Assembly (NCBI GenBank): GCA_036346375.1
Contig: CM070505.1
Location: 54,806,626-54,870,625 of the forward strand
Source of the DNA: Guadua angustifolia
Lineage: Eukaryota > Streptophyta > Magnoliopsida > Poales > Poaceae
DNA: 64,000 nt
Direction of reading: 5' to 3'
The position numbers and the translations under genes are program-made. The notes under the pieces are model-generated. The model did no database searches. It saw only the letters and a list, made by a program, of their open reading frames with translations, and was not told the origin of the DNA. The first letter of the stretch is position 1. Each line of letters opens with the position of its first letter. Positions 11,303 to 22,422 of the stretch are shown in pieces.

Positions 11303-12258
11303 ATCGATTTAACTACTAAAAATCTATAAGCGATGCTCCGCTGAGCATATCCCAGAAAGACACAATCCACTGTTTTAGGCCCGAGCTTACGCTTTTTGTT
11401 AATCGGTATATTGACTTTCGCCAAGCACCCCCATGTGCGCAAGTAAGAAAGTGATGGTTTTCTTCCAACCCACTTCTCGTAAGGGGTCTTCTCCATGTTT
11501 ACATTGGAGACTCTATTCAGACATGACATGAAGTCAACACAGACCTCCCCACCATGCCTTAGATAAACCAAGAAGATGTCTAACATGGCGTTCACCAAGT
11601 CGGTCAACGGCGGTTTTTCCTCTCGGCAATCCCATTTGATTCAGGCGAGTAGGGAGGTGTCCTCTCATGAATAATACCATGTTCCGCATGAAATCATCAA
11701 AGATTTTGGGAAAAACTCGCCACCACGATCCGACCTAAGGCGTTTGATCTTTCTCTCTAGTTGATTTTCAACTTCAGCTTTATAGATTTTAAAGTAGTCT
11801 AGCGTCTCGTCCTTAGTTTTCAACAAGTAAACATAGCAAAATCTAGTCGCATCATCAATCAATGTCATGAAATATCTCTTTCCACCCTTTGTCAACACAC
11901 CATTCATCTCAAGATGATCGTAATGTATGAGTTCTAGAGGTGCCAAGTTCCTCTCCTCAGCCGCCTTGTGAGGCTTTCGAGGTTGCTTCGATTGCACACA
12001 ACTATGGCACTTAGAACCTTTGGCAATAGTGAAATTCGGAATTAAACTCATGCTGGAAAGCCGATTCATAAGACCAAAATTAATGTGGCATAAACGAGAG
12101 TGCCAAGTACTCGCATCATCATTAACACTACCACATATATGGTTCACAGACTTATTATTGAAATCTGAAAGGGAAAAGCGGAACAAGCCTCCGCACTCAT
12201 AGCCTTTACCAATAAATAGTCCATGCTTGGACACAACTACTTTATTGGACTCTAACAC
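11230..12258 (-). pseudogene. copia GAG-pre-integrase and integrase
   Basis: The frame 12258-11665 starts in the GAG-pre-integrase domain ('WHSRLCHINFGLMNRL', then 'KCHSCVQSKQPRKPH', the HHCC zinc site). It then enters the integrase core: 'HYDHLEMNG', 'RYFMTLIDDATRFCYVYLLKTKDE' and 'LRSDRGGEFF', containing two of the catalytic acidic residues. The frame 11607-11230 gives the C-terminal part ('VNMEKTPYEKWVGRKPSLSYLRTWGC', 'CVFLGYA'). The two are out of frame, and the segment with the final catalytic Glu is damaged. Integrase joins the cDNA to host DNA. Confidence 0.92.
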
Positions 12259-12599
12259 TACCTTAAACCCATCTCTGCATAGAAGGAGCCACTAACGAGA
12301 TTCTTGTTCATAGAAGGGACATGCCGCCGTTCCTCGGTACACGATCTTTCCGTGAACTTCAGATCCACTGTGCGGTGCCATGAGCGAAGCATGTGACCCA
12401 TTCCCCATCGGACGGAAGAATCAATGACCGATAAGAAGAGAACATATTGATGTTAGAACACACATGAGCGTTAGCACCGTATCAATCCACCAACCGGAAG
12501 ATCGAATATCGAGAATACTGAAGGTAAATTACCATACCTGCGTCTCGGATTGCTAGCGGTCCTTGTGTTGATGACCTTTGACGTCATCCACTGTTGGCC

Positions 12600-13366
12600 T
12601 TTTTCCTCGGCGGTGCCTTACGATCGGGGCATTCCTTGGAAAAGTGTTCGACCTCGCCACATGTGAAGCGGCACGGCTTCGGCCTTGTTCATCTTCTTCT
12701 TCTTGAAGTTGGTAGTCTTGTTAGGCTTATTTTTCCCTTTGTTCTTCCGTAGTTCTTCCGAACCATGTTGGCGCTGGATCGCCCTCGGCTCCTTTACCAT
12801 TGGAATCCTTAGCAGAGCCTTCTTTCAACATCAAGGACGCCATCGGGTTTCGATGATATCTTTGTCCTCTTATGTTTTAGAGTAGTGCCAAACTCCTCCA
12901 CGAAGGAGGAGTTTTGCAATGATGCAACCGCCACAAAAGGATCGGGTAAGACACATTCCAGAGTTCGAGTTCCTTGACAATGCATCAGATCTCATGGGCT
13001 TGCTCTACAACAGAGCGATTATCACCATCTTGTAGTCATGAAAATTCTCCATGACATACAGCTTCATCGCTCAGCATCCGATGCACCGAACTTGGCGTTC
13101 AACAGATCCCACAAGACCTTCGCGTCTGTTATGTGCATGTACACATCACACGACGATTATCGGCAAGAACGCTAAGAATGCATCCCACGAAGAGTATTGG
13201 CATCCGTGAAACTCTTCTGCCGCTCGGCAGAGAGATCACCTTCAGCTTGCCTTTACTAACCCGTAATACATTCATAGTCAGTAAGCGAGGCGTGACCTTG
13301 ACTTGCCACCTCTTAAAGTGCACACGGAGAATTTCTCCTACCTCGGTCGTCGGCAAATCCAGCCAT
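12600..13366 (-). pseudogene. copia gag remnant
   Basis: A Met codon at 13366 begins a peptide 'MAGFAD', and a shifted frame continues with 'VHFKRWQVKVTPRLLTMNVLRVSKG', a typical copia Gag N-terminus. Near 12605-12680 the minus strand encodes a Cys-Cys-His-Cys cluster followed by basic residues, a nucleocapsid zinc-knuckle remnant. Several frameshifts separate the pieces. The start codon is only 38 bases from the 5' LTR, so leader and primer-binding site appear lost. Confidence 0.75.
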
Positions 13367-13404
13367 TGTTAATCCAAAAAATGTCTACAATAAGGTTTTT
13401 GGAT

Positions 13405-14366
13405 TGTTGAGAAATTAGACATTTTCCAGATTAAAGTCCTAATATAAATCATGAATAGCATCACGAAACTAGCATGCATCTCTCAACATACTAGGCAAAG
13501 ACGAACAACATGATCGTCTTGATAAACATGATTAACCACAAAACAAGAACAGATTGAACGTCTTGGCGGTAGAAGATGCAGACGAAGTAGTAGTGGTGCG
13601 GAATCACGGTGTTAGCGTGGATGACGTTGATGTCGTAGCGTCGCGAGGAGTCGTGGCGGCGGCGTCAGCAGGCGAACAGGAAGACGAGCCGTGGCGAAGG
13701 TCTTGAGCGATCGCGGAGCGCTTCCAAAAACCTTATTCGCCTCTCCGGTGCGGGATCGCAAAGACGAAGGGTTAGGAGACTGCTCTCCGACGCGGATGCA
13801 CGCGTCGGCCTTCGGGATGGAGAAGGCTATGGTGGCGGCCTTGAAGGCGAAGGTGGCAAAACCCTAATGTGTATTCTATATCTCTACACGGTGGCGGGGC
13901 GCTTGATATATATAGGTTACTCGGATAGAATCAGTGACCGAACGTGACTCGAGGGCGTGCCACGATCGGAGTCCGCTCTGAGTCCGTATCTCATCTTGCA
14001 AACGCGACAATCCCGAGTAGCAAAAGAATAAAGCGCAAAGGAGGCTTGCGTCTGCGCAAGGCCCCGGACCGGATTCGGCGACCATTCACGCAGTGCACGC
14101 CGCGCCTCCGCCCCCACCCCGGCCGTGCAGCCAGCCTCAGCCTGGCCCGGCGAGGCGAGGCGAGGCGCAGCGCTGTGGGCTTTCTCCTTTTCTCCCACAT
14201 GGTTCTTAGGAAGGTGGAGAGAACTCTCCTTATAAATTGGTCATCCTCCACCTCCACAAGCAATATGGGACTAATGCATATACACATGCCTCCTCATGAG
14301 TGGGCCTTTGAGATTTTCTAGGAATTATTTGTCTCAATTAGTGGGCCAAGCCCAAATAATCCAACA
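13405..14366 (-). repeat. copia 5' LTR
   Basis: This right-hand LTR copy is the promoter-bearing 5' LTR for the minus-strand element. It begins TGTTGAGAAATTAG at 13405 and ends CAACA at 14366, next to the TTTCC duplication. It has a 'GATATATATAG' TATA-like box near 13904. NLR transcription would run into it in the sense direction, and the disrupted NLR frame stops inside it at 14334. Confidence 0.93.
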
Positions 14367-14371
14367 TTTCC

Positions 14372-17300
14372 TTGTGCTGATTTCCCTAAGGGAGCTGAAC
14401 CCTCCAAGGCCATTCTTGCCACAAAAAAGCATATCTGAAATATCTATTTCTAACATTTCCAGAGTCACCAAACCACTTGGAGGGATGTGCCACAAACCTT
14501 CTTCCATTGGGATGTGTTGATCAGTGAACATTCCCGCAGCTAAGGATGTTATTTTTTCGCAGTATTGTACCTTCACCTTTTGAAGGGATGTCAAGTTTAA
14601 CATCAGATTGGATAGTTGTTTCCCTGTAATGTCGCATCGATCAAACTCCATCTCTCTGACTGATGTCGGCAGACAAAGCATAGGGCTGTTTGAGAACAGA
14701 TTTGCAAAGTGAGACATTCTAAATCTTTTCAACGATGTCATTTGTTGGATTCCCTCACATGCCAGGTATTCCGCACATGGATACCATCTAATTTCCAGTT
14801 CTTGCAAGTCCTTCAGCTTGCTGAACCTCAATACCGTTTCATCCAGCGTCAGCAAATTGTTATCTCTATGTCCCTCCATTTCCAAGCACAGCCTACCCTC
14901 ATTCGTGAGGCTAAGTCGAAACAACATGTAATAGTCTGAACTTACATTCCATATATCTATATCAGTTGAGGTGTCCAATAGGGGAAAGGGTGGCAGATTA
15001 GTGTAGCCATGGCAGTCGCGAATCTGAACCCTTCGAAGGCGAGGGAACAGGTGCTCGGTCAATGTGCCAGAAGAGCACAGCTGAAACGGCAGATCCATTA
15101 CATTGCAGCATTCCTGCATCTCAAGGACTCGCAGGTCGTATGGCTGCTCTCTTTCCATCTCAACAAACTGTCTCAGTCCCGGCAAGTTACGCAGTTCTAG
15201 CACCTTCAAACGGCCTACTACTGGTATGCTCCTGATGCGAGGCATATCGATCAGATGCAGCTCTAGGAGGTGTGGCACCAGCTGGAGAGGTGGAAGGGTA
15301 CTCCATTTCCTGCATTTTTCAAGATGCAGCGACTGCAAGGAGGTGAGGTAGCAGCTACTACTCAGCCATGACGAAGCAGAACCTTTGTATCCATCTATTT
15401 GGAGCCTCTCAATGCTTGTGGGAGGTTCAAGACCCTCTATTATGTTAAGATCTCGCGATGAATTTGGCATATCCGACCATGACAAGCGCAGGCTAGTTAG
15501 GTACGGTTTGGCACGCAGCCTAGCCTCGCTGGCCTCTTCCTGGCTTTCTAGATTCTGAAGGTTGTAGATGCTAATCGATCCCCTGATTTCAGACAACTCT
15601 CCCAGCTCCGCGATGCTGAATTCATGCTCCTGTCTGACATCAAATGCCAAAAGCTCTTGAAGGAAAATCAATCTCCCTACACTGGCTATCTGTGCATGCA
15701 GCTCCTCTCTGGCAAAAAAATGTCGCAAGTTGCCTAGTTTGTTGAGTCCTTTTGGCAGAACAGTGGTGGCATTGAAATACTTCACATCTAGGACTTGGAG
15801 CAGGTAGAGCTTGCATATGGCCTCTGGTAGCTGCAATCTGAGGCCTCTGTAGAAGGGACGAAGCTCGAGATAGCGAAGATTGATAAATGTTGAGATGCTG
15901 GGTATCAAAATATTCAGATCAGGATGTACCATTTCCATGTTCATCACGCGAACCGCTTGTACCTCATTGAGCTCATGTCGAAATGTGTCAGCAAAACTCA
16001 AGTCGTGTGCACCAAACAACATTAATGTACTCAAGTGTTTCTTTGGCAGTACGAAGAAAGTCTTGGCAAACTCTTCCATGAAGTCCTCGTTGTTAAGTTG
16101 GACGGTGCCATCAAACTTACCATAATATGCTGACTCAGTGATTACACTGACATGACGAATAAGTCGCAAATCACCTGCAGGCCTAAGGTCTTCTATGGTG
16201 ATGGATTCATGAGATGAAACTATCTGTGCTAAATCATGAACTAGATCGTGCATGAGTAAAGATGGTCTCGGAGGTTCACTTAGGAAAAATCCCCAATCGA
16301 TTAAATCTGCTAGGTATTTGCTTCCAATTTCCTCTGCTTGCGCATACTGATCGGCGAAAGGTATAAAACCTTGGGCGATCCAGATGTTAACTAAACGCTG
16401 TTCATCATACCTATGATCCTTGGGAAATACAGAGCAGTAAGAGAAGCATTGCTGGAGTTGCTTTGGTAGATAGTTGTAACTGATCTTCAAGGCTGGTATG
16501 ATGTCATGATCACCGCTCTGTTCCTTCCATTCACTGTTCTCCAAAATTCTATTCCAGTGCTCAGCGTCGAGTTTCCTTTTCAGTAGTTTGCCCACAGTTT
16601 TCGCGGCCAAAGGATAGCCCTTCAACTTGACAGCTATCTTTCGTCCAATTCTCTGCAGTTTCTGATGTTCATGATGATTTTCATCCCCAAAGGCACATTC
16701 TTTGAACAGACGCCAAAAGTCTCCATCCTGTAAACCGCCAAGGTTAATGTCGAGTGCTGCTCCTGTCATTCTAGCTACAGACGATTTTCGCGTTGTTACT
16801 ATAATCATGTTTCCCATAACACCATTGGTGATTAGTGGAGTTAGGAACTCATCCCATTTCTCCTTTCTGCTATCCTCCCACATATCATCCATAACCAGAA
16901 GCACCTGCTTCGACTTCATCCCATACGCAAGGATGTTTTGGAGCTCCTTAAATTCGGTGATATCTTCATATCTGTTGCCATGCAAGAGCTCCAACAGCTC
17001 ACGTGTAATCTTTACTTCATTGAAATGAACGGAAACATAAACCCACAAAACCATGTCAAAATGCTCCAACACTGCTGGATCCTTGTAAACCACTTGAGCT
17101 AGCGTTGTCTTCCCCACACCTCCATTACCAACAATGGCGAGAACGGAAAATTTCTTCCCAATAGATTCCTCACACGTTAACTTGCTAATTATTAGGTCCC
17201 TCTCTTCATCCCTGCCATGAACTTTGAGTACGGTGGAGAAAGATGACACCTCCCGAGGATCTGTCCTTGTGCTCTGGTATATCTGTAGCATATGGCAGTC

Positions 17301-17612
17301 AAGTTTTTCAAGCTCAAGAGCCTTACGCACATCATTGATCATCCTGCGACATTCTTCAGCATGTTCAGTTATCTCACATGAGATATCCTTCACGGTTACA
17401 TCAAGATGGGGTACCAGCTGAGTGCTGGCAATGTATGGAACAGCCTGGAGAACATCTGAAGATGAATCGTCAATGCTGGAAGATGAATCGTCAATGCTGG
17501 AAGAAGAATCCTCATCAGCTTCATGAATAAACTGAATATCCCTTCCAGGTGTGGCGAGAGGCCAGTTCTGCTCAAAATTGTCATGCACAAGATCAACAAA
17601 GCATAATGGATT
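14372..17612 (-). pseudogene. NLR exon 2, proximal part: NB-ARC and first LRRs
   Basis: The uninterrupted frame carries the NB-ARC switch in order. Counted from the exon start these are: P-loop 'GNGGVGKTT' (about 162-170), kinase-2 'LLVMDDMW' (238-245), RNBS-B 'MIIVTTR' (269-275), GLPL variant 'GYPLAAK' (332-338), RNBS-D 'CFSYCSVFPKD' (from 389) and 'MHD' (454-456). LRRs follow. The last Asp of kinase-2 is followed by Met-Trp, as in CC-type NLRs. The exon start is set at 17612 by an acceptor (TACAAG after a T-run), because no ATG opens the frame. A 21-bp tandem repeat at about 17458-17510 encodes an Asp/Ser repeat just before NB-ARC. The frame ends in copia sequence at 14334. Confidence 0.92.
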
Positions 17613-20291
17613 CTTGTATTTAGACAAAAAAAATGAATGGAAGATATATAATGTAGTAGAATAATTTTAAACTAAAATAATACAGATACTATACTATAAT
17701 AAGAAGCAACAAAACCAGACCTATATTTATTTGGAGCTTCTAATATATATCATAAATGGGTTGAACTGTACTTATTCTGGATTCACAAACTCAAGCAGTT
17801 TTTTTCCCTTCCTTTAGCAAGTAATTTTGTATTTCTAACTTGCAGGAGGAAATCTAATTACTTCAATTCCACCTGATGCCATTATTGTAGAATTATACTC
17901 CATTCGATCACGAAAACATGTCGTTTTGTATGCCTATGGAATTGGAAATTCAGCTTTGACTAATAATTTCTATCGTGGCATGTTTGTAAAACCAGATAAA
18001 ATTATAGTATTAATTATTAAAATGTTTTTTGAAACAAATCTATCTATATATCCAATCTAAATATTTAAAAAGGTATTAATGCTCAAAATTTTGAAAGTTT
18101 GACTTGACATGTTTTCTCGTGACTGAAATAGTGCATGACAAACACAATTTGCACAAGATAGCTCGTGAAGTCCAATTTAAGTAGAAAAAATCTACTTTAT
18201 CCATCTGCAATCTCAAATGCCATTTTATGTACTAATTATTGGAGCCTCGCAATTCCTTGGGTGGATAAAAGGATAAATAATACTATGCATATTACTATAT
18301 TAGTAGAGAGAAACTGCACAGAAAGAAGTATAGACTACCCCTTTGAACTAGGGATTTAAATTTTAGCGAAATTTCACCGAAATTTCACGATCGCTGATTC
18401 CGGAGCTCAACGATACGTGCACGAAATTTTTTGGGTTGAAATATTTTGATCAGGTTTGAAACTAACATATAAAAATAAGGCATAATTCACTTATTTACAA
18501 CCTCTATTGTAGTCCAGTGGAGTGTGCATTGCGGTGGGAGCTTGAGTTCCTAGGTTCATCTCAGGAATGGTGTTTTTCTTCAAACTTTTTTAAAATAAAT
18601 TAAAATGCCTATTTTTGTTTTGGCGAATTTTTGCCAAAATTTCATGAAATTCGTTCATTCCCATCCATCCAAAGGCAACCCATACTAAATTCCAACCCAT
18701 TAATTCCACCCATTTTACCCAACCCATCATCACCCTCTGCTGACATACCTTTCTCGCTCGGCACAGACCAGTCCGCCGATGACGGAGAGTTGGAACGGTG
18801 TCAAGCAGGATAGGCAGACCTGTCTAGCCCGGACCAGGCTGCTGCATACGCCAATCTGGCCTATTGAGAGTAATCCTACCACAACAATTAACACGTCACG
18901 CAAACTCGCCAACTCAACTTATTTTCATTGGTCAAGCTCAGAAAAATACCCATGCCACGTCAGCCATTCTGGCTATAGCAGGAATTAAACCTTTTTGTTT
19001 CATCAACCGGTCTAACCCAGTGAATAGGGTGGGCACTGGGATCTCAAATATCAAAAATACTTAATGAAAATACCGAATGCCCATCCCTACCGATGAAAAT
19101 ATCGTATATTACCGATGAAACTATTTGTATTTTCATCGGATATGTCTAGTTGGCCTATTTTCGTTGGCTGCTTCAAATTGGTGCATTTTAAGACTTGAAA
19201 TAAAAATGAGAAGAGGTAGAGTTTAATTTCTTTTAATGGAGCAGAAAAATAGGTAGGTACAGAAAACCATGTTGGAGAGGCGTCGAATGTAAGTGTGTTG
19301 TGCTACTCTTTATTAGGAGATCTAGACTAGTTAGATCAATTTCGATTAATTTAAGTAAAATCTTACCGCTATAGGTCTTTGGAAAAGCTATCGCAGGGCC
19401 AAATTGACCAAAGTGCATGACGGGGTCTTTATATATGCATCTATGTCTTGGGCGGAGCATGTCCCTGGATTACTATCTCTATTTTTCTTTCAGTCTCTAT
19501 AATTAGAGATTTTCTCGAGCTCATATCTCTACATATTTATGGAAGATAGAAATTAGGTTAAAGAGGATAGAAATATAGTGAACGAATAGTGGTTTAGAGA
19601 AGAGAATATAATTAAATAACCTTCTAGACTGTTGGCTAGTGTACAGTAGTTTTATTTGGATTTTCATTCCCCAATGTACATACATGCGTTCCATATACAT
19701 TTATGATCGTTGGACCGTGTTATAAGATTCATGCTTAACCTCCCCCAAAATGCACGCTCTTTTATAAAAAGGCCCGTATATTTTTGGATTCCAGACGATC
19801 GGTTCCTTCTTGCTCTCCTCCTCTTTCCTCGGGCGGAACAAAGCCGGCATCCTCCGCAGCTAGCGCTACCCCCAGCGACCATCGTCCGTTCCGCCGGCGA
19901 GCAGGCAAGCACACGGACGAGCCGCCACCGTGCCTGCCTATAAGCGCTCAGTTCGACGCCCCCCGAGCGGGCTTGGATGCGTGTTTTCCGGTGGCAGTGC
20001 TCACGGATGGTGGCTGGCTCGGCAAGGGGAGAGGAGACAGGACAGGAGGAGGAAAAGAAGAAGGATCTCATTGTTTGGACTTCGGAATCTCAAGCTTTTT
20101 TTTTTTTGTCAAAAGAGCATTTGAGGGAGGAGCGAGGCTGAGTGTGAGCAGGAATCTTCGAATAAATCCAGCGGTCGCAAACATATACAGAGCTGTATAA
20201 ACTAGTGGAAAATCCAATGCGAACTTCGTTCTGTACCACCGTATATTATATGCATGTCAGATCTCGGGGGCCGGGTGTACGTTGCACTGAC
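17613..20291 (-). other. NLR intron 1 (predicted)
   Basis: The donor AAG|GTCAGT at 20292/20291 and the acceptor TACAAG| at 17613/17612 are both phase 0, so exon 1 joins exon 2 in frame. The intron is AT-rich and contains no coding sequence I recognise. A short perfect inverted repeat (CCGATGAAAATA, 19089-19100 with 19129-19140) lies inside. Overlapping GC-rich open frames at 19664-20200 look like chance frames. Splicing is inferred from consensus and phase only. Confidence 0.6.
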
Positions 20292-20600
20292 CTTGTCGTC
20301 GTCGTCGTCGTCGTCGCGGTGCACACCGTGCTCCACCTCGCGCCAGCTGCGGTAGTACTCCAGCGCGCTGAGGAGGTCGTCGGTGCGGGAAGCTTTGTGC
20401 CAGGTTTCCCTGAGGTGAAGCACCAGCGCCTTGTTCTGGATGTCTTTCCCCTGCGCCTCCGAGAGCAGCGAGCTGAGCTCTCGGCGGGCAGCAACGAGCA
20501 GCCCCACCTCGGCCCGCAAGCCGACGGCGGAAGCCCACAGCTGCAGCGCGCGGTCGTTGACGCCGGTGCTTGCTGGAAAAACATCCATCGATCTGGCCAT
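20292..20600 (-). CDS. NLR exon 1: Rx-like coiled-coil N-terminal domain
   Basis: The frame encodes 103 residues: 'RALQLWASAVGLRAEVGLLVAARRELSSLLSEAQGK', then 'LVLHLRETWHKASRTDDLLSALEYYRSWREVEHG'. This matches the pattern of Rx-type coiled-coil domains in grass NLRs (heptad helices, then a 'DDLL..L.YY' segment in place of the classic EDVID-like motif). It ends in seven Asp codons made by a GAC microsatellite, right at the splice donor. The start at 20600 is the first of two in-frame ATGs (20600 and 20588); the frame is open further upstream without ATG. The domain mediates self-association and signalling in NLRs. Alternative: an unrelated short ORF, but orientation, phase and content fit. Confidence 0.65.
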
Positions 20601-21480
20601 CGGCGCCGGAGCCAAGTGTTGGCAAGCGACGTCCGATTGTGACAGGGTACGGATGTCGCCGTCGACGGCGAGAGGTTGATGCAGTGGCGATGGCCACCGG
20701 GCAAACGCCCTGCCGGGACGAGGGCTAGCTAGGTGCGGGAGGGTGTGCGGTCGTACATAACGTAATGCGGGAGAGAAAGAATACTGGGCGACTGGGCTGG
20801 GGGAAACAGCTAGACGTGTGTGGCGTACGTGGGCTGCTCACAGCCGTACGTGTGCTAACCTAAACAAGAATAGTACAAGTAATAAACGTTCCTTCTATTT
20901 CGTAGCGCAAAAATATCGGCTCAAAGGACAATGATTGATGTGCAACAACTAACCTTAAGGAAACGTTGACTAGCAACAACGTACTGCAGTTTTCAGGATC
21001 TACTTGCATAAAAATATAGGGTTAAAAAGTACTCTGCGGTCAAAAGATCACAACTTTCGAAATATACCACCAAACAATTTTTGTACCATTAAATACGTAC
21101 CACCAAATGAGAGAACGGTTCCATCGCATACCAGTCTGTTACTCCTAGAATCAAAATACACCTTCCAGCCATCACATGCTAGTTAAAATGCAATTTGACA
21201 CCTTCACAACATAAGAAACAAAAATCTGACACAACTATCCATATACAAACACTACATATTAATAGACCAGCACCTTATCGCCGTGTGGTAACTTGTCGGT
21301 CATCTTCAACCGTGTGATATTAGCTAACTGCAATCTCTACCTTGCAAGCATTCTTTGGATCAACCCCGAAATATTACAAGCATTCTTTGGATCAATCTCT
21401 CCCTTGCAAGCATAGTATAGCATCGCATTTTAACCACAACATCATCATTAAACATGAAAACTACATAGTCAATTAGAGTC
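20601..21480 (-). promoter_or_regulatory. upstream region of the NLR gene
   Basis: This is non-coding sequence between the NLR start and the Tat element's target duplication. I see no clear TATA box in the 150 bases nearest the ATG. The stretch 20908-20960 resembles two separate places beyond the Tat element (36085-36110 and 37695-37750). The Tat insertion lies about 0.9 kb upstream of the start codon. Confidence 0.4.
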
Positions 21481-21485
21481 TTACC

Positions 21486-22130
21486 TATTGACGAACAAGT
21501 CGAACAAGGAATTTAGGGGATGCTTAGGGACCGGATAACAATCTTTCTTTTGAAAACGCGTGCTCTCAAAAGGCCTCAGCCTCTGTTACTTATAGGGTTT
21601 AGCTACAGTAAGCGACAAATCACAAGGGGTATTACCCTCTCTGTCCCTGCTTTTACCGTGGGGACCAGGGCAGCCGCGTCATTGCGCAAGGGCCTCAACA
21701 GGTGGGCCCTTGCAACTATACGGAGACTACTCGAACGGAGCTTGGTGCACCTGTCGCCTCTGCCTTGGGCGTCCTGTGGGAGCGGGAGCGTCTCGATTGA
21801 CCCTCCGGGCATCCACCGGAGCGAGCCGAAGCCTTGGGACCCCCGCTTTGGGGTTTCGCCTCGCTCACACTTACTGGAGTTCTTCCCGCCCGCACAAGCT
21901 GGGCCGCGGGGGCCTTGCCACGGCCCTATCCTCGTGGGCCCCCTCGGGGCCCATCTCTATCCTGCAAAGAGAGAAAGCACTCTAAAGGTTACCGCCTCCA
22001 GAGTGGAGGTGGTTTCATGAGAATGTCAACGCCCCTCCGTGCAGCCCAACAATGGGCCGTGGAGGGTTTTTGAATGCGTTTTTCTAGGGTGTGCCTTGTC
22101 GAAGGGGGTTATGATGAACCCCCTACAACA
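21486..22130 (-). repeat. Tat element 3' LTR
   Basis: This is the left LTR of the pair, 645 bases, with its first base pair changed from TG to TA. On the minus strand the adjoining internal sequence reads GTGAGGGGCTCC, a plausible polypurine tract. Confidence 0.92.
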
Positions 22131-22407
22131 GGAGCCCCTCACAGTTGATGGCCATGGACGCCATGTCTGTTGACCGTGGTAACCCTGCTAGGGTGGTACA
22201 CAAGCTTATCCCCCTTCGACATGGCGCTTGGTGTAGCTTTTTATTTTCAAGCCCCGCGGCTTTCCCACGCTTTCTGCGTTTTTCCACGCGCACGGGTCAC
22301 TCGGGCTTTTTGGTATTTTCCTCCTAATTTGCGATCTCGAACAGTCACCCGATAGAGATGTTGCGCCTCGAGGCGCGGGCTGGGTTTACCCTCTACCCCT
22401 GCGGCCT

Positions 22408-22422
22408 GCATTATATAAGGCG
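22408..22422 (+). promoter_or_regulatory. TATA box of the antisense ORF
   Basis: ATTATATAAGGCGG lies about 105 bases before the first ATG (22522) of the + strand ORF and outside the LTR. Position and sequence fit a core promoter that would transcribe the antisense ORF independently of the LTR. Confidence 0.55.

Larger units (their letters stand above)
8009..14366 (-). mobile_element. Ty1/copia LTR retrotransposon inserted in the NLR LRR region
   Basis: Two direct repeats of 965 and 962 bases start TGTTGAGAAATTAG and end AATAATCCAACA, with TG...CA termini. The 5-bp target duplication TTTCC flanks the element at 8004-8008 and 14367-14371. Internal coding is on the minus strand in copia order, gag, integrase, reverse transcriptase, RNase H, so the element lies in the same transcriptional sense as the NLR. 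Every coding domain is broken by shifts and stops. The RT looks like the Tork-type lineage, which is an inference. Boundaries are firm. Confidence 0.96.
6930..20600 (-). pseudogene. CC-NB-LRR (NLR) immune receptor gene split by a copia element
   Basis: The gene is read from high to low coordinates: exon 1 (20600-20292, Rx-like coiled coil), an intron of 2,679 bases, and exon 2 (17612 to 6930) coding for NB-ARC and LRRs. A 6,358-bp copia element sits in exon 2. Taking one copy of the TTTCC target duplication, the two halves of exon 2 add up to 4,320 nt, exactly 1,440 codons with the final stop. With 103 codons from exon 1 the pre-insertion protein would be about 1,542 residues, long for an NLR but typical of grass NLRs with many LRRs. 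NLRs are cytosolic pathogen sensors. As it stands, translation would run 12 codons into the copia LTR and stop at 14334, losing the last 350-odd residues. I cannot name an orthologue. Confidence 0.85.

Noticed and set aside
6930..17627. Two independent NLR-type genes (an LRR-only gene and an NB-LRR gene)
   Set aside because: The TTTCC duplication and exact frame continuity across the copia element show they are halves of one gene.
18350..18665. Possible MITE in the NLR intron, with GGGATTTAAATT-like and GGGAATGAACGAAT-like ends
   Set aside because: The inverted ends match only loosely and no target duplication was found.
19664..20200. Overlapping open frames of 135 and 138 codons
   Set aside because: They lie in the predicted NLR intron, occur on both strands in a GC-rich patch and have no recognisable motif.
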